A DNA stretch of 64,000 nt from Zymoseptoria tritici IPO323 (Eukaryota; Ascomycota; Dothideomycetes; Mycosphaerellales; Mycosphaerellaceae): positions 992,001-1,056,000 of the forward strand of contig NC_018211.1 in NCBI RefSeq assembly GCF_000219625.1, written 5' to 3'. Both the position numbers and the translations under genes were made by a program. Positions 32,649 to 43,734 of this stretch are shown here, one piece after another; position 1 is the stretch's first letter, and each line of letters starts with the position of its first letter. The notes beneath the pieces were generated by a model. The model did no database searches. It was not told the origin of the DNA and saw nothing but the letters and a program-made list of their open reading frames with translations.

Positions 32649-35600
32649 TCAGTTCGCAGGCACCTCACCTCGGCCTCTACCACCGCCTCGTCCTCCGCGT
32701 GGAGCACCTCTGCCACGTCCGCGACCACGACCGCGATCTTGGTTGAGATCAGCTGGTGGTGGGACATTGCTGTAGTTCTTCGGCCGGAAGTCGCGGTTGT
32801 TCCGCACCACGCCTTCGGACGGATCGGAGTTGTCGACGATGGTGTAACCGCCGCGGTTCGGTGTGCTACCACCGCGTCCACCACGAGGTCCGAATCCATT
32901 GGCACCTCCACGTGGTGGTCCGTTGTGGATCGGGAGGCTCGACTGTCCGTAGCCCGGGCCGGCACCACCGCGTCCGCCGCGCGGCACGCCGTTGCCGCGC
33001 GGAGCACCGTTCGAGTGTCCGTTGACGGCTCCTCGCCAGCCTCCACGTAGAGCGGGAGGAGCGTTGGCTTGCACCAGCTGTGGACCGCCTGGCATACCGT
33101 AGCTAGCGGCGAGATTGGCCTGGTTGCCTCGCAGTGGTATGAAGGACTGCTGAGGAGCGCGAGCCTTCTGAGCTTCGGAGAGGGCGGAGATCTGCTTCTC
33201 TGTGATGTTGAGCACGGCGTTTGATGGCACCGTGCTGCCGCGGAAAGGTGAGCAGCGGCCGTTGAGAGAGGTGCCGCTCATGAAGGTAGCGTCGAAGACG
33301 ATGTCCAGCAGAGTGTTTCTAGTAGTCTGCGTCATGCCCACGACGGTACCGCGCAGAGCGACAGGCACTCTGCCAGTCTCGAGAACGTAGACCACGCGGT
33401 GTCCGAGCTTGAAGTTTTGGTTTTGAGTCCTCTGCTCAGCGTCCGCAGGCTTCAGCAGAGCAACGCGTGGGACACCAGCGATCTTCTTGCCCTTGGTTGG
33501 CTGTGCCGCGGCAGTGTTTTGGTCGGCAGCTTGCTCGATGGCCATGACAGTGTCGCCGTCAAGCTGCTCGGCTTCCAAAGGCACCTTCTCGAATGACTTC
33601 GTCTCAACACTCTTGAGCCACTGCCCAATCTCCTTCATCTTGAGCTTCGCCTCCTGTGGGTCCGGGTAGAAGGCAGTGTCTTCCCAAGCATCCCCCGTGG
33701 GGTTGGCCGCGATGCGAGCGATGAACTCGGGGAACTTGATCATGTACTGTCTCAGGAGATCAACAGCTTTGGGAGAGTACTCCCATCCGTTGGCCGACTT
33801 GCGGCTGTAACCCAGCACCTTCAACTTCTTCGCCTCGAATTTGAGGTTCAAGCCGAGATTCAGCTTGAGGCCTGAAGAAGTCACGTTGAAGGCAGATGTC
33901 AGCTTCGACAACACGAGTGGGTGGAGCTGCAGCTGTCTTGCCACGACATAGGACGGGGTGTATGGGTTTCTGCTCTCAGCCGAACGAGCAATGTCGATAC
34001 CGAACTCGGGCTCGCGCACGGCGAGCTGTGATACCCAAATCTCAGCCTTGTCGGCACCATCACCACCAGCAATGTGGTTGGTCACCTCCAAAGGTCGACC
34101 ATAAGCCATGTCGCCGAGGAAGAAGGCGCGGGTGCCGACCGGGAACTCTTCCTGGATTGGCAGGGCTGCCTTCTCCAAGAAACGTTGGTCCTCGCTGATG
34201 ACTTCGTCGACCACAGTCTGTGTGGCGTAGTCGGGCTCAATCCCCTGCATTGGTGCATATTCCTTGATCGTTGCGCCGGTCTCAGTCTTGCGTAGGCCAA
34301 CGAGTGGCTCAATTTGCACCAAGCTCTCCACAGTCCCAATGATGATACCAAGGCGCTTGCTGTAGTGCGCCTCGATGCGATTTGCCTTCTTCTTCCAATC
34401 CTCGACTCCTCTATACTCGTGCGGAGCTTGAATGATGTTCTGGTCCGTTGGTGGTAATTCTGGGTTCGCCAGACGATAAGTGAACATCTCGTCCGTCACG
34501 CTGCACACTCGACCCTCCTGGAGGAATGGGTATCCAATGTGGACGGACTTGCCAAGTCGTGTTTTGGCATGCGCGGTGGTGTTCTTCTCCTCTCCATCAC
34601 TGAGCGTGACAATCGCGCTCTCATTTCTGCTCTCCTGTTGGAAAACACTAACCCCGTGGAAGCCGAGATTCGCAGTGTGCGGCAGAGTGCGAAGACTTGG
34701 GAAGCCTGCCAGAGCAGCTGCGCCCAGCTTGACGCTATCCATCAAGCCAACATAGACGTCCAATCCATCCATGACTGGCAGCTCGAAGATGTTCTCGATG
34801 ACACGGCAGTGCTCCAGGTCTGGGAAGATACCTGGAAGACTGCTGGGGTAGGTGTAGTCGACTTCGGAGGCGTATGTGAACTTCAAGCTCACGCCGAAGT
34901 CATTTCGCCTCTTCTCGTCCTCCGTGAGCAATGGGTCTTTCGTCGCCATAGCTGACAGAAGACGGGTCTCGTCGATGAATGGAATCTTCACGACTGCCTC
35001 CCAGTCCATCTTCTTGCCGTTCATATCAAGCTCGAACTCGCGAGGGTAGAAGTCAATGATAGGACTCTTCGGATTGGTCATCAAGTCGTGGTAGACTTGT
35101 GGCACAATCGTCTTACTGCGATCGGGCAAGACACCCATCAGCTGCTGATACGGACGGAAGGGTTGACCAAGCTTGAACTCCATGTTCGCGCCGAGACCCT
35201 TTCGAACATCGCTGATCATGGGCGAATAGTGGAATTGATAGTACCACGGCCACGACGCAACGCCGCGGTAGTAGTAATACAACACCCACTGGAGACCTTG
35301 GACATAGTTCTCCGTGAGCTTTCTCAGCTCTTCATCGTTCTCAAGTCCCCAGTCGAACTTTGAGGTGTAGTACTTATTCTTCCACTCAGCAAATTTCTTC
35401 TCGTACTTTTCCTTTGCTTTTTCTTGTGCTTCTGAAGCCGAAACGTCCTCGATCTTGGCACGATCGTACTGCTTGAAGACTCGCAAAAGAGCGTTCTGTG
35501 ACTCCTCGTCTTCATCATCGTCCTCGTCGTCCATTTCTGGACGAGCTGGGAATGACAATTGCAAGTGACGATTGCCTTCGTCATCAAGAATGCTGCTGCT

Positions 35601-36971
35601 CTGTAGATGAAGGCTTCGTGCCAGATCCTCGACAAACGCTCGATCAGCAGCTTTCAATGTCGAAGGCATGTCCAGTGGCTTGTCGTCACCAGATCCTGAA
35701 CGGTTGTTCACAAATTTCCTGATCTCCTGGTACAGTTCCTTCTGTCCTGTGGTAATGGTCGGGATGCCCTTCTTCTTGGTTTTCACCATGACATCCTCCT
35801 GTCGTACGCTCTTGTCTTTGAGCCAGCTCGCATCCTGGTTCTCGTGCTCGAAATGACGATACTCGACATCACTCAACTCTACCAGCAGCATTTCCAGCCG
35901 CTTCAAGTTGATGACACCATTCTCGTTGATGTAGCCTCCAGCCTTGGGCAACACCTTCTTGTAGACGTTGAACATCAAGGCCAACGCTCCCTCGTTAATG
36001 TGTAAATGTGGCAAGTTGGGAAGGAAATCGTTCCCGACAAAGAAGGCCATCAGAATGAAATCGTCAATGATGCGCTCCATATCGAAAGGAATGCCGGCTG
36101 CGATATTCGGATCCTTGAGCTCCTGGAACTCGATCTCCAGATACTCCCGGACAATACACAAGTGCATGAGAAAGAAATTTTGGTGCTCCAGCTCCTGGCT
36201 CTTCGCCTTGTTCTGCCTGCCGAATGTGACCTCCTCACGCAGGAGGCAGAAATGCGGATCGTGGGAAAGCAGCCCCAACATAATCAGATCAGCGTCAAGG
36301 CCGTAGAGACAATGTCGCACGTTTGGATCGTAGTTCGGCTGACTCTTCGCTTGACGAATGTACTCCATGATCTTGTGTTCTCCCTCGCCGGGTACCTCGT
36401 GGCCAGACAGGACGATTTCGCATCCTTGCCAGTCGAGATCCTCAGTGACCTTCTTCGCGATGAAGTATTTCAATTGTTGTGTGAGACGTGCCATGAACTC
36501 TGTACCCGGAGTAATGCAATTCGAGTCGAACGGCGCCTCTTTCGGGAGCTCTAGTCCTTCTGCCAGAGCTTTATCCCGTGCTTTTTCGGCGTCGAGAGCT
36601 GTGCGGAAGCGACGAGAGCGCTGCTGGTTCATCTTGGCTCGTGGCGCAACACCATCAATGGCCATGAAGAACATCTTCTGCGGCTTGATCTTTCCAAAGA
36701 GATGCTCTATATAGTTGAAGATTTTGATGAACATTTCCTCCTCCGAAAGACGTGCTTTGGTAGCGTTCGCATCGTTGTCGTGGGTGCAGTTGTGGATGAT
36801 TCCGTTCATGTCGAGGTAGAGGTTGTCGAATTCGGGGATACGATTCTCGGCGATCAGCTGCGAGATGGCCGGATACCGCTCGGAGAGCCAGCGAAAGAAT
36901 TTGGGGACACCTGTAAAGTGTTAGTATTCGATCGCATGTGACATTCGAGGGTGATGGCTATGCGAACCCAT
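32649..36971 (-). CDS. xrn1: 5'-3' exoribonuclease 1 (XRN1/Kem1)
   Basis: Exon 1 is just 4 nt (ATGG, 36971-36968); after a 57-nt intron (36911-36967; GTTCGC donor, perfect TACTAAC, TTTACAG) exon 2 runs 36910-32649. The splice restores MGVPKFFRWLSERYP, the invariant XRN N-terminus. The product is 1421 residues. Hallmarks are LDMNGIIHNCTH, FMAIDGVAPRAKMNQQRSRRF, SGHEVPGEGEHKIMEYIR and YGLDADLIMLGL (acidic metal-binding residues), DDFILMAFFVGNDFLPNLPHL, followed by the PAZ/Tudor, KOW, winged-helix and SH3-like domains of XRN1. The C-terminus is an RGG-rich tail (PRGGRGG, GRGRGRG repeats) likely to bind RNA. It degrades decapped mRNA in the cytoplasm. Without the tiny exon a gene model would wrongly start at M36809. 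Confidence 0.95.
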
Positions 36972-37377
36972 GATGGCGGTTGTGGTGTTGCAGAGGATGC
37001 GCGGATTCGGGTGTCGGAACGAAATGGAGGTAGTAGGATCGCGGAGGGGTGAGAAGGGTGAAGAGTAGGGTGACGGCGGCTTTCGCGACACGGAGTCTTC
37101 GAAGAAAGGAAAGGGAATCAAGAGAGAGAGGCGAACTTGAAGGTGTATGAAGCATGCCAGTCATCGGGGAAGCTCGGGCCTGCGGTTCGCCCGCGAGTGT
37201 CAAACGCGTCCGCCGCGACCGCGACCAATTCCACTTTCCACTTTCCAGCTTTATCATCATTCACCTCAAATCCCAGGAAGCACGGCGCACCCCTCGGAAC
37301 GACGGCGACTACCTACGCTCACCATCGCTGTTACCTGTTCGTCAAACACTGCGCCTACGGCGCTTCGACTGCCCAAC
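36972..37377. promoter_or_regulatory. Divergent promoter of xrn1 and hat2
   Basis: 406 bp separate the two start codons. The region is GC-rich without a clear TATA box. A + strand frame is open from 37154 through it into the hat2 intron. Confidence 0.5.
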
Positions 37378-39272
37378 ATGGTTGATCACGGTAAGGCAAC
37401 ACATTCCCCTCACACCCGGCGTCCAGACATTTTTAGATATGGTTCAAAAGGATGGCCAAAAGGCTCGAACAGCTCGCGAAGAACGAAGAATTGTAAAAGA
37501 AGTTGAAGACCTTCAACATGTTCCTGTCTCGGGGCACAGCAAATTTGAGATCGAGGTCCAGGACTGGAACGAACGAAGCAGCAGATCAAAGGCCCTCAAT
37601 AAAGAGAAGCATACGGAAGAGGAGCAGGAAGAGGGAAATAGGAGCTCTGAGGCAGACACCCCGAGTCTCCGCACTGAAGCGACCGCTTCGACTTCGGACG
37701 AAGATACTTCCTCTGAAGCAAAAGATCCGGACTCTCCCAACGACAGCGCCTGCAATACCTCTCAAGCAGGAACAACCAGCTCCAACGGAGTTCGTACCTC
37801 TAAAGCGCAAAATTCGGCCTCTGAAGAAGAGAACGATGACTCGCGAAATGCAAAGTCTTCTTCGCTATCGGAGCGAAGCCTTGGTTGGCGACTCTACAAT
37901 GCAGTCGCAAGAGCTTGGGGAATAAGCTGGGCGATGCTGATACATCACGAACATCTGCTAACGATATCTCACAGACATGACTAACGTCGCGGCCGAGGAC
38001 TCTCAAGAAGTGATGCAGAACAAGATCATCAACGAGGAATACAAGATATGGAAGAAGAACAGCGTCTTCCTATACGACATCATGTACAGCCGCGCGCTCG
38101 ATTGGCCAACGCTCACCACGCAATGGCTGCCAGATGTTAAAGACATTCCAGGCAAAGCTTTCCGCACTCATCGACTATTGATTGGCACGCACACTTCGAA
38201 AACCTCGAGCGAGTTTCTCATGATCGCGCACATCAACCTCCCAACGCCGCCAGCGATGACGACGGCGGATTACAATCCATCGACAGAAGAGCTAGGTGGA
38301 CATGCCGCAGCAAAAGAGCCAATCAACTTTTCGGTCATCCAGAAGATCTCCCACGACGGTGAAGTCAACAAGGCGAGGTACCAGCCCCAGAACCCGAACA
38401 TCATCGCCACATTCTCGCCCAGTGGCAACGTCTACGTATGGGATCGCACGAAGCACTCGTCTGTGCCAGATGCATCGGGCATTCCCAAGCCCCAGGCCAC
38501 GCTCACAGGCCACAAGGGAGAAGGCTTTGCGCTCGAGTGGAACCCGTTCGTCGAAGGCCAGCTACTCTCAGGCGGTGAAGATGAAACAGTTTGCCTGTGG
38601 GAGGTACAGCGCGATTTCACCCGCGACAACCCTACAATCTCCCCTGCACGCAGATTCACGCAGCATTCTGGGTTCGTCAACGACGTACAGTACCATCCCC
38701 AGCATGGCAAGCACCTCTTCGGTTCAGTCTCCGATGATCTGAGCATGTGTCTGATGGACACTCGGAGCAAGAGCGATTCCAAGCCAGCAATTGTTTTCCA
38801 AAACGCCCACACCGACGCCATCAACACCCTGTCCTTTCATCCAAAGCACGACAAACTATTCGCAACTGGTTCGCACGACAAGACGATTGGCATCTTCGAT
38901 CTGCGATTCCCTAACCACGGCAAGATTCACAGCCTGGAGGGTCACAAGGACACCATCACCAAGGTAGAGTGGCATCCCACGGACTCTGGCATCATTGCAT
39001 CGGCATCCAACGATCGTCGAATCATCTTCTGGGACATTTCCAAGGCAGGCGCCGAGCAAACACCAGAAGATGCCGAGGATGGACCGCCAGAGATGCTATT
39101 CATGCACGGCGGACACACCAACCACCCTAGTGACTTTTCGTGGAACAAGAACGACCCCTGGGTCATGTGCTCCGCTGGCGAGGACAACCTCATCCAATGC
39201 TGGCGTGCAAGCCGGCATCTGGTCGAGCAGGCGCCCGCAGGCGTGCATCGTAGGGAGGTGAGCGAGACGTGA
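37378..39272 (+). CDS. hat2: RBAP46/48-type WD40 histone chaperone (Hat2)
   Basis: Exon 1 is 13 nt (37378-37390, MVDH + G); exon 2 is 37975-39272. The 584-nt intron has a strong GTAAGG donor, a GCTAACG branch site and TCTCACAG. Joined, the 436-residue protein begins MVDHDMTNVAAEDSQE. The N-terminal histone-H4-binding helix is present (IINEEYKIWKKNSVFLYDIMYSRALDWPTLTTQW in part), followed by seven-blade WD40 repeats (ATFSPSGNVYVWD, LSGGEDETVCLWE, HDKTIGIFDLR, ASNDRRIIFWD, DNLIQCW). Members serve in the Hat1 acetyltransferase complex, CAF-1 and, in filamentous fungi, in PRC2-like H3K27 methylation. If the first intron is not real, the start would be Met 37977, with almost the same protein. It is divergent from xrn1. 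Confidence 0.92.
37439..37984 (+). other. Open coding-like frame inside hat2 intron 1
   Basis: An ATG at 37439 opens 181 codons that run through the intron to 37984; the same frame is open farther upstream to 37154. The translation is acidic and Ser/Glu/Asp-rich with a basic helical start (MVQKDGQKARTAREERRIVK in part) and looks like a real disordered protein. It is in another frame from Hat2, and I see no good donor to join it. It could be an alternative transcript, a nested gene or chance openness. Confidence 0.35.
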
Positions 39273-40277
39273 GGAGAGCTTCGGAAGGGTTGTGACTATT
39301 ATGCAAGAGCGCAGAGGCATGAAGTATGATACGAAGGGACGAAGGGCTTTTGGCAGCTGAGAGCACTACACTTCAACGTTATAGAAGCGTCAGTGCCAAC
39401 AGGAACGGCTCCGATCGACCGCATGGCCAAGACTCTCCGAGATGGATACCCATTCACTTGTCGGGATGTTGCGATACTCCATCGCAGCGGAAAAGTGAAT
39501 GGACTGGCTAAGGTCTTTACATACCTAGTTCAAGACGAGATGATTCGGCGTTTCATGTTCCATGTCCAAGTGCTGACGATGCCTGATTCCCCTGGGGTCA
39601 TGTTTGCGACGTGCACCGTGATGAAGTACTGAGGTGCGATTCGAGATATATGGCAAGCAGTCCTCGCGGGCGCACCGCTTTGTTAGCCCACTGAGAGGCT
39701 GTTATAAGGTGTTACGAAGGAGAGCGAGATTGATGGCAATAAATTCAGCCTTGCAGTCCATACCACGTGCGAGACGGGGCGCCAAAGCGGGACTTCCATG
39801 GTTTTGGCGTCGCATCACTGCATTCGTGATCTGCATGACATCCACTACTCCCACTCTTACTCGGTATTCGATACCTTTCGCAACCACTCTATTTATTGAT
39901 ATTCGGCACAACAACACAATCTCACTCCACCCTGCCGTACTTCGCCGACCACTTTCACTCACAAAGTCCACAGCCGTGCATCCTCCGACCAACCTGTACT
40001 GCAGGCTCGAGCACCGAGCATAAATCTCCCACGGCTGGATCCTCTGGCCAGGTCTCACGGACAGGCACTGTGCCCGTGCGCAGCCACGCGCAGAAAGATT
40101 CCAGAAAGAGCCTCGAGATGATGACAAGCAGTCGATAGCATTGCGCGACGCATTCTGCGTCCAGCAACTGTTCCCCGGCTCATTGCACGATATCCTGATT
40201 GAAGACGCGTGGGCGATACGCTCCCGCTTTCTCGTCGCTCGCCATAAGAGTCCGAAAATCCCACCAGGACCACCACG
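39273..40277. other. Intergenic region between hat2 and the Trk gene
   Basis: About 1 kb. A short + frame (ATG near 39421 to 39632, ~70 codons) has protein-like composition but no further support. The 3' part is CA/CT-rich leader sequence of the transporter gene. Confidence 0.4.
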
Positions 40278-43169
40278 ATGTCCGAAAGTGTGTCCGAGTC
40301 CAGGCGGCGTGGAAAATCACAATGGGCGTCAGACGTCTTTGGGCCGGTCATCGAGGCTGGAAAATGGATACAGGCCATTTTCCCAACACGCTTCAGACCA
40401 CATCGTCCCAAATTCAACTTCATCATGGTGCACTACAGCTACATTGTCGGCATGGCCATTTTTACATCGATCCTGCTTTATCCGGCGGGCCTCTTGCCAT
40501 ACCTCGACGCCCTCTTCTTCGCTGTTGGCTGTGCGACTCAATCTGGTCTGAACACAGTGGATATCAACTCATTGCATACATACCAGCAAGTCGTCATGAT
40601 GCTGATCACCTGCATCTGTACGCCCATCTTCATCAACACTGTCGTGGTCCTGATCCGATTATACTGGTTCGAGAAGAGATTTGAACACATCGTGCGGGAG
40701 ACTCGAGCGCAGAGAAGGACCCGGGCGAGGTCGTTGAGCAGTCGTTCAAGGAGCCAAATGAAGAGCGAGACTAGTGAAAGGACGGACGATCCAAGTCAGA
40801 GTGAGAAGGGTGTGAATGGAAGACGAATTGTTGTTCTCCGCGACAGTCTCAATCCTGGTGGAATGAGTGGCGCACAGGGGAAAGCCGAAGATCGACGGCG
40901 GGAGCTGCTGGACAAATTGGGAATGGATAGCATCGTGGAGAGCTCGGATCAGACCCCAGAAAGCAGTCGAAGTGACAGCTCAGACCACGAGGGTGATGGT
41001 CCCAAGGAAGTCAGTTCCAGCCACTCACGACGACTTTCGACTCGACCGGAAACCCCTCCCGGGCTGCATCCGTCTTCTGCAGAAGTACCGCGAACTCCAC
41101 AATCCCCCTCGGTGTCCTACATGGGCCTTCATCCGAAGCTGAATCGCGAGATCACCTTTGCCGATGAAGTGCCTAAGAATATAGAGCCTACACAGTCGAC
41201 CTCGGACATGGCACGGATACCGGAACACAGTGACATTTCGCGACACGTTGAGTTTTTGGAACGGCAGCAGAACGATGCGAAGAAAGGTGGTGCTTTCTAC
41301 ATTCCTGGCCCGCGCGATTTTGATCGTGGCGAGGTTCCCGAGCAAATTGCACCAGATGAGGAGGACACCATTGAGCGTCTGCCTACCAGGTCCGACCGCG
41401 CAAGAAGCCCGGACCACAAAGGAATAGCCTTTGCCGATGAGGAGCATCCCAAGCGCAATATTACCATCGACGTGCCGGAACACCCAGCACATCGGGATCG
41501 CAGGAGTACCGAGGAGCCAAGTTCGTCCAGCCCAGTTAACCAGAAGTCTGCTTTCTCCCGGATGCGTAGTAACAGTAACAGACTGGGAGAGCGCTCTCGC
41601 AGCTTTGCACAGACCTGGACGAACATTACACAGACTTTCACTCAGTCGAGGGACGAGGAGCCTATGCCATACTTCGCATGGTCAGCTACGACGGGTCGCA
41701 ACAGTGCTTTCCTCGGTTTGACAGCAGAGCAGCGAGAGGAGCTGGGTGGAATTGAGTACCGCTCACTGAAAACTCTCGTGAAGATCTTGCTCTCCTACTA
41801 CGTGGGATTTCACGTTCTAGGTATGGTAGTGTTCTTACCGTGGATCACGAACACCTACTGGCAAGACACTGTACGGAGTTTTGGCCAGAATCCTGCTTGG
41901 TGGGGAGTCTTCACACCGGCATCGATGTTCAACGACCTCGGTTTCACGCTCACGGCAAATTCGATGATCGGGTTCCAAGACAGCGTCCTTGCGCTGTTGT
42001 TCGGGTCCTTCCTGATTATCATCGGCAACACCGGGTTTCCCTGTCTATTGCGATTTATAATCTGGACGCTCTCGAAAATGGTGCCTCGTGATAGCGGAAT
42101 CTGGGAAGAGCTGCGTTTCCTGCTCGATCATCCACGTCGCTGCTTTACACTCCTGTTTCCTTCGAAAGCGACGTGGTGGCTGTTTTGGGTCCTCATCTTG
42201 CTTAACGGCATCGACCTGATGTTCTTCATTATTCTGGACTTGAACCAAGCTGCGGTCACTGCACTTCATCCTGGTCTTCAAGTCCTCAATGGCTGGTTCC
42301 AAGCTGTTTCCACACGAACGGCAGGCTTCGCGTCTGTGAATCTTGCGGACTTGCACTCTGCGATTCAGGTTAGCTACATGATCATGATGTACATCTCCAT
42401 CTTTCCAATCGCCATCTCCGTGCGACGGACGAACGTGTACGAGGAACAGTCTCTAGGCCTATTCGGTGGCGAAGAGACAGCCGCAGGGGATGGTGAGCCA
42501 AGCTATGTCAGCATGCATTTGCGGCGACAATTGTCCTTCGATTTGTGGTACATCTTCTTGGGACTCTTCATCATCACCATCGTCGAAGGTGACCGTATCG
42601 CCGACCCCGGAGAGCCCTCCTTCACGATTTTCGCGATCCTTTTCGAAATCGTGTCGGCTTATGGCACAGTCGGCCTTTCGCTCGGATACCCTACTATCAA
42701 CGCTTCCTTCTCCGCCGAGTTCAAGACCATTTCAAAGCTCATTATTATTGCCATGATGGTTCGTGGTCGCCACCGTGGTCTGCCCTATGCTCTTGATCGC
42801 GCTATTCTGCTCCCCAGCGAAAAGTTGCAGCAGAAGGAAGCAGAAGAGTCAGAACGTAGAACCAATATCCGACGGCGTGGGAGCGCATTCGCGGAAGAGA
42901 ACAATACCTTCAACCGGAATACTACTTGGGAGGACAGCGAGTTGGATAATTATGGTCTGCCGCGGCAGCACACCATCGATCAGGTGACGACGGGAGGCGC
43001 CAGCGCCGAGCACGATGCTGAAGGGATGAGAAGATTGCACACGCGGCGTTCGACAGCTATGAGCACGAGTTCAGCATCAGGAGGCAAGAACCACAAACGG
43101 GCTCGGAGCTTGGGTCGGGTCATTGCGAGCGGCCTGAGCGCGGGACCGTCTACCGTCAAGAGGGACTAG
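40278..43169 (+). CDS. trk1: Trk-type high-affinity potassium transporter
   Basis: A single exon of 963 residues. It has the fungal Trk layout: an N-terminal M1-P-M2 unit (MVHYSYIVGMAIFTSILLYP, then GCATQSGLNTVDINSL as the first pore loop), a long hydrophilic, Ser/Arg-rich cytoplasmic insert (about residues 140-460), then three more M-P-M units. Selectivity-loop segments visible are MFNDLGFTLTANSMIGF, STRTAGFASVNL and SAYGTVGLSLGYP, each with the conserved Gly. The C-terminus has MVRGRHRGLPYALDRAILLPSE, found in fungal Trk proteins, and a charged tail. It imports K+ across the plasma membrane. The long insert is a likely site for regulation by kinases. Confidence 0.96.
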   Translation: MSESVSESRRRGKSQWASDVFGPVIEAGKWIQAIFPTRFRPHRPKFNFIMVHYSYIVGMAIFTSILLYPAGLLPYLDALFFAVGCATQSGLNTVDINSLHTYQQVVMMLITCICTPIFINTVVVLIRLYWFEKRFEHIVRETRAQRRTRARSLSSRSRSQMKSETSERTDDPSQSEKGVNGRRIVVLRDSLNPGGMSGAQGKAEDRRRELLDKLGMDSIVESSDQTPESSRSDSSDHEGDGPKEVSSSHSRRLSTRPETPPGLHPSSAEVPRTPQSPSVSYMGLHPKLNREITFADEVPKNIEPTQSTSDMARIPEHSDISRHVEFLERQQNDAKKGGAFYIPGPRDFDRGEVPEQIAPDEEDTIERLPTRSDRARSPDHKGIAFADEEHPKRNITIDVPEHPAHRDRRSTEEPSSSSPVNQKSAFSRMRSNSNRLGERSRSFAQTWTNITQTFTQSRDEEPMPYFAWSATTGRNSAFLGLTAEQREELGGIEYRSLKTLVKILLSYYVGFHVLGMVVFLPWITNTYWQDTVRSFGQNPAWWGVFTPASMFNDLGFTLTANSMIGFQDSVLALLFGSFLIIIGNTGFPCLLRFIIWTLSKMVPRDSGIWEELRFLLDHPRRCFTLLFPSKATWWLFWVLILLNGIDLMFFIILDLNQAAVTALHPGLQVLNGWFQAVSTRTAGFASVNLADLHSAIQVSYMIMMYISIFPIAISVRRTNVYEEQSLGLFGGEETAAGDGEPSYVSMHLRRQLSFDLWYIFLGLFIITIVEGDRIADPGEPSFTIFAILFEIVSAYGTVGLSLGYPTINASFSAEFKTISKLIIIAMMVRGRHRGLPYALDRAILLPSEKLQQKEAEESERRTNIRRRGSAFAEENNTFNRNTTWEDSELDNYGLPRQHTIDQVTTGGASAEHDAEGMRRLHTRRSTAMSTSSASGGKNHKRARSLGRVIASGLSAGPSTVKRD

Positions 43170-43734
43170 GAGACCCGTTCTGTGAAGCAGAGGTTGGACT
43201 GATATGGCTGCTCATCTGCAGTCAGTCAATCCAAAACGTGGGTGAAGAAAGGCGTTCTTTCATTTTGGGCATATGTTGTCAGCGTTCTTAGCGACTTGTT
43301 CACGGGCGTTTCGATCTTTTGGGTGAACCAGGATTCCACTGGAGGAACGGTCGCTGAACTGGAAAAGCCGGTGTCTCAGAGGAACACGTATGTATATAAG
43401 GCCAGGCTCCGGGAGTCGGAATACGCGAAGCACATTCATTGTGGACATGACGTCTACTGGTCTCGGTGGGACTTCAAGAAGGAATCAATCGTCGACTCTG
43501 CCAACGTAGAAGTACATTGGATCGTAAGTGGTCTCACAAATGCACGCAAACTCAACGTTGACCCAGAGCGGAATTAGATCCAGGCAACAACGACCAGAGG
43601 CTTTCGTCGCTCTTCATACGCCACGCAGAAATTCATATAAGTAGACCCTCCGGGCATGCAGACGAAATGCCGTGTCCTAGACCTCCCTCGACCAGCTGCG
43701 ATCTCCCTCTATATGTGCAACTTGGCTTGAAATC
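43170..43734. other. Intergenic region with TATA-like elements
   Basis: About 560 bp between the transporter and the archaemetzincin relic. AT-rich TATATAAG (about 43391-43398) and TTCATATAAG (about 43627) could be promoter remnants of the relic. No gene is seen. Confidence 0.4.
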
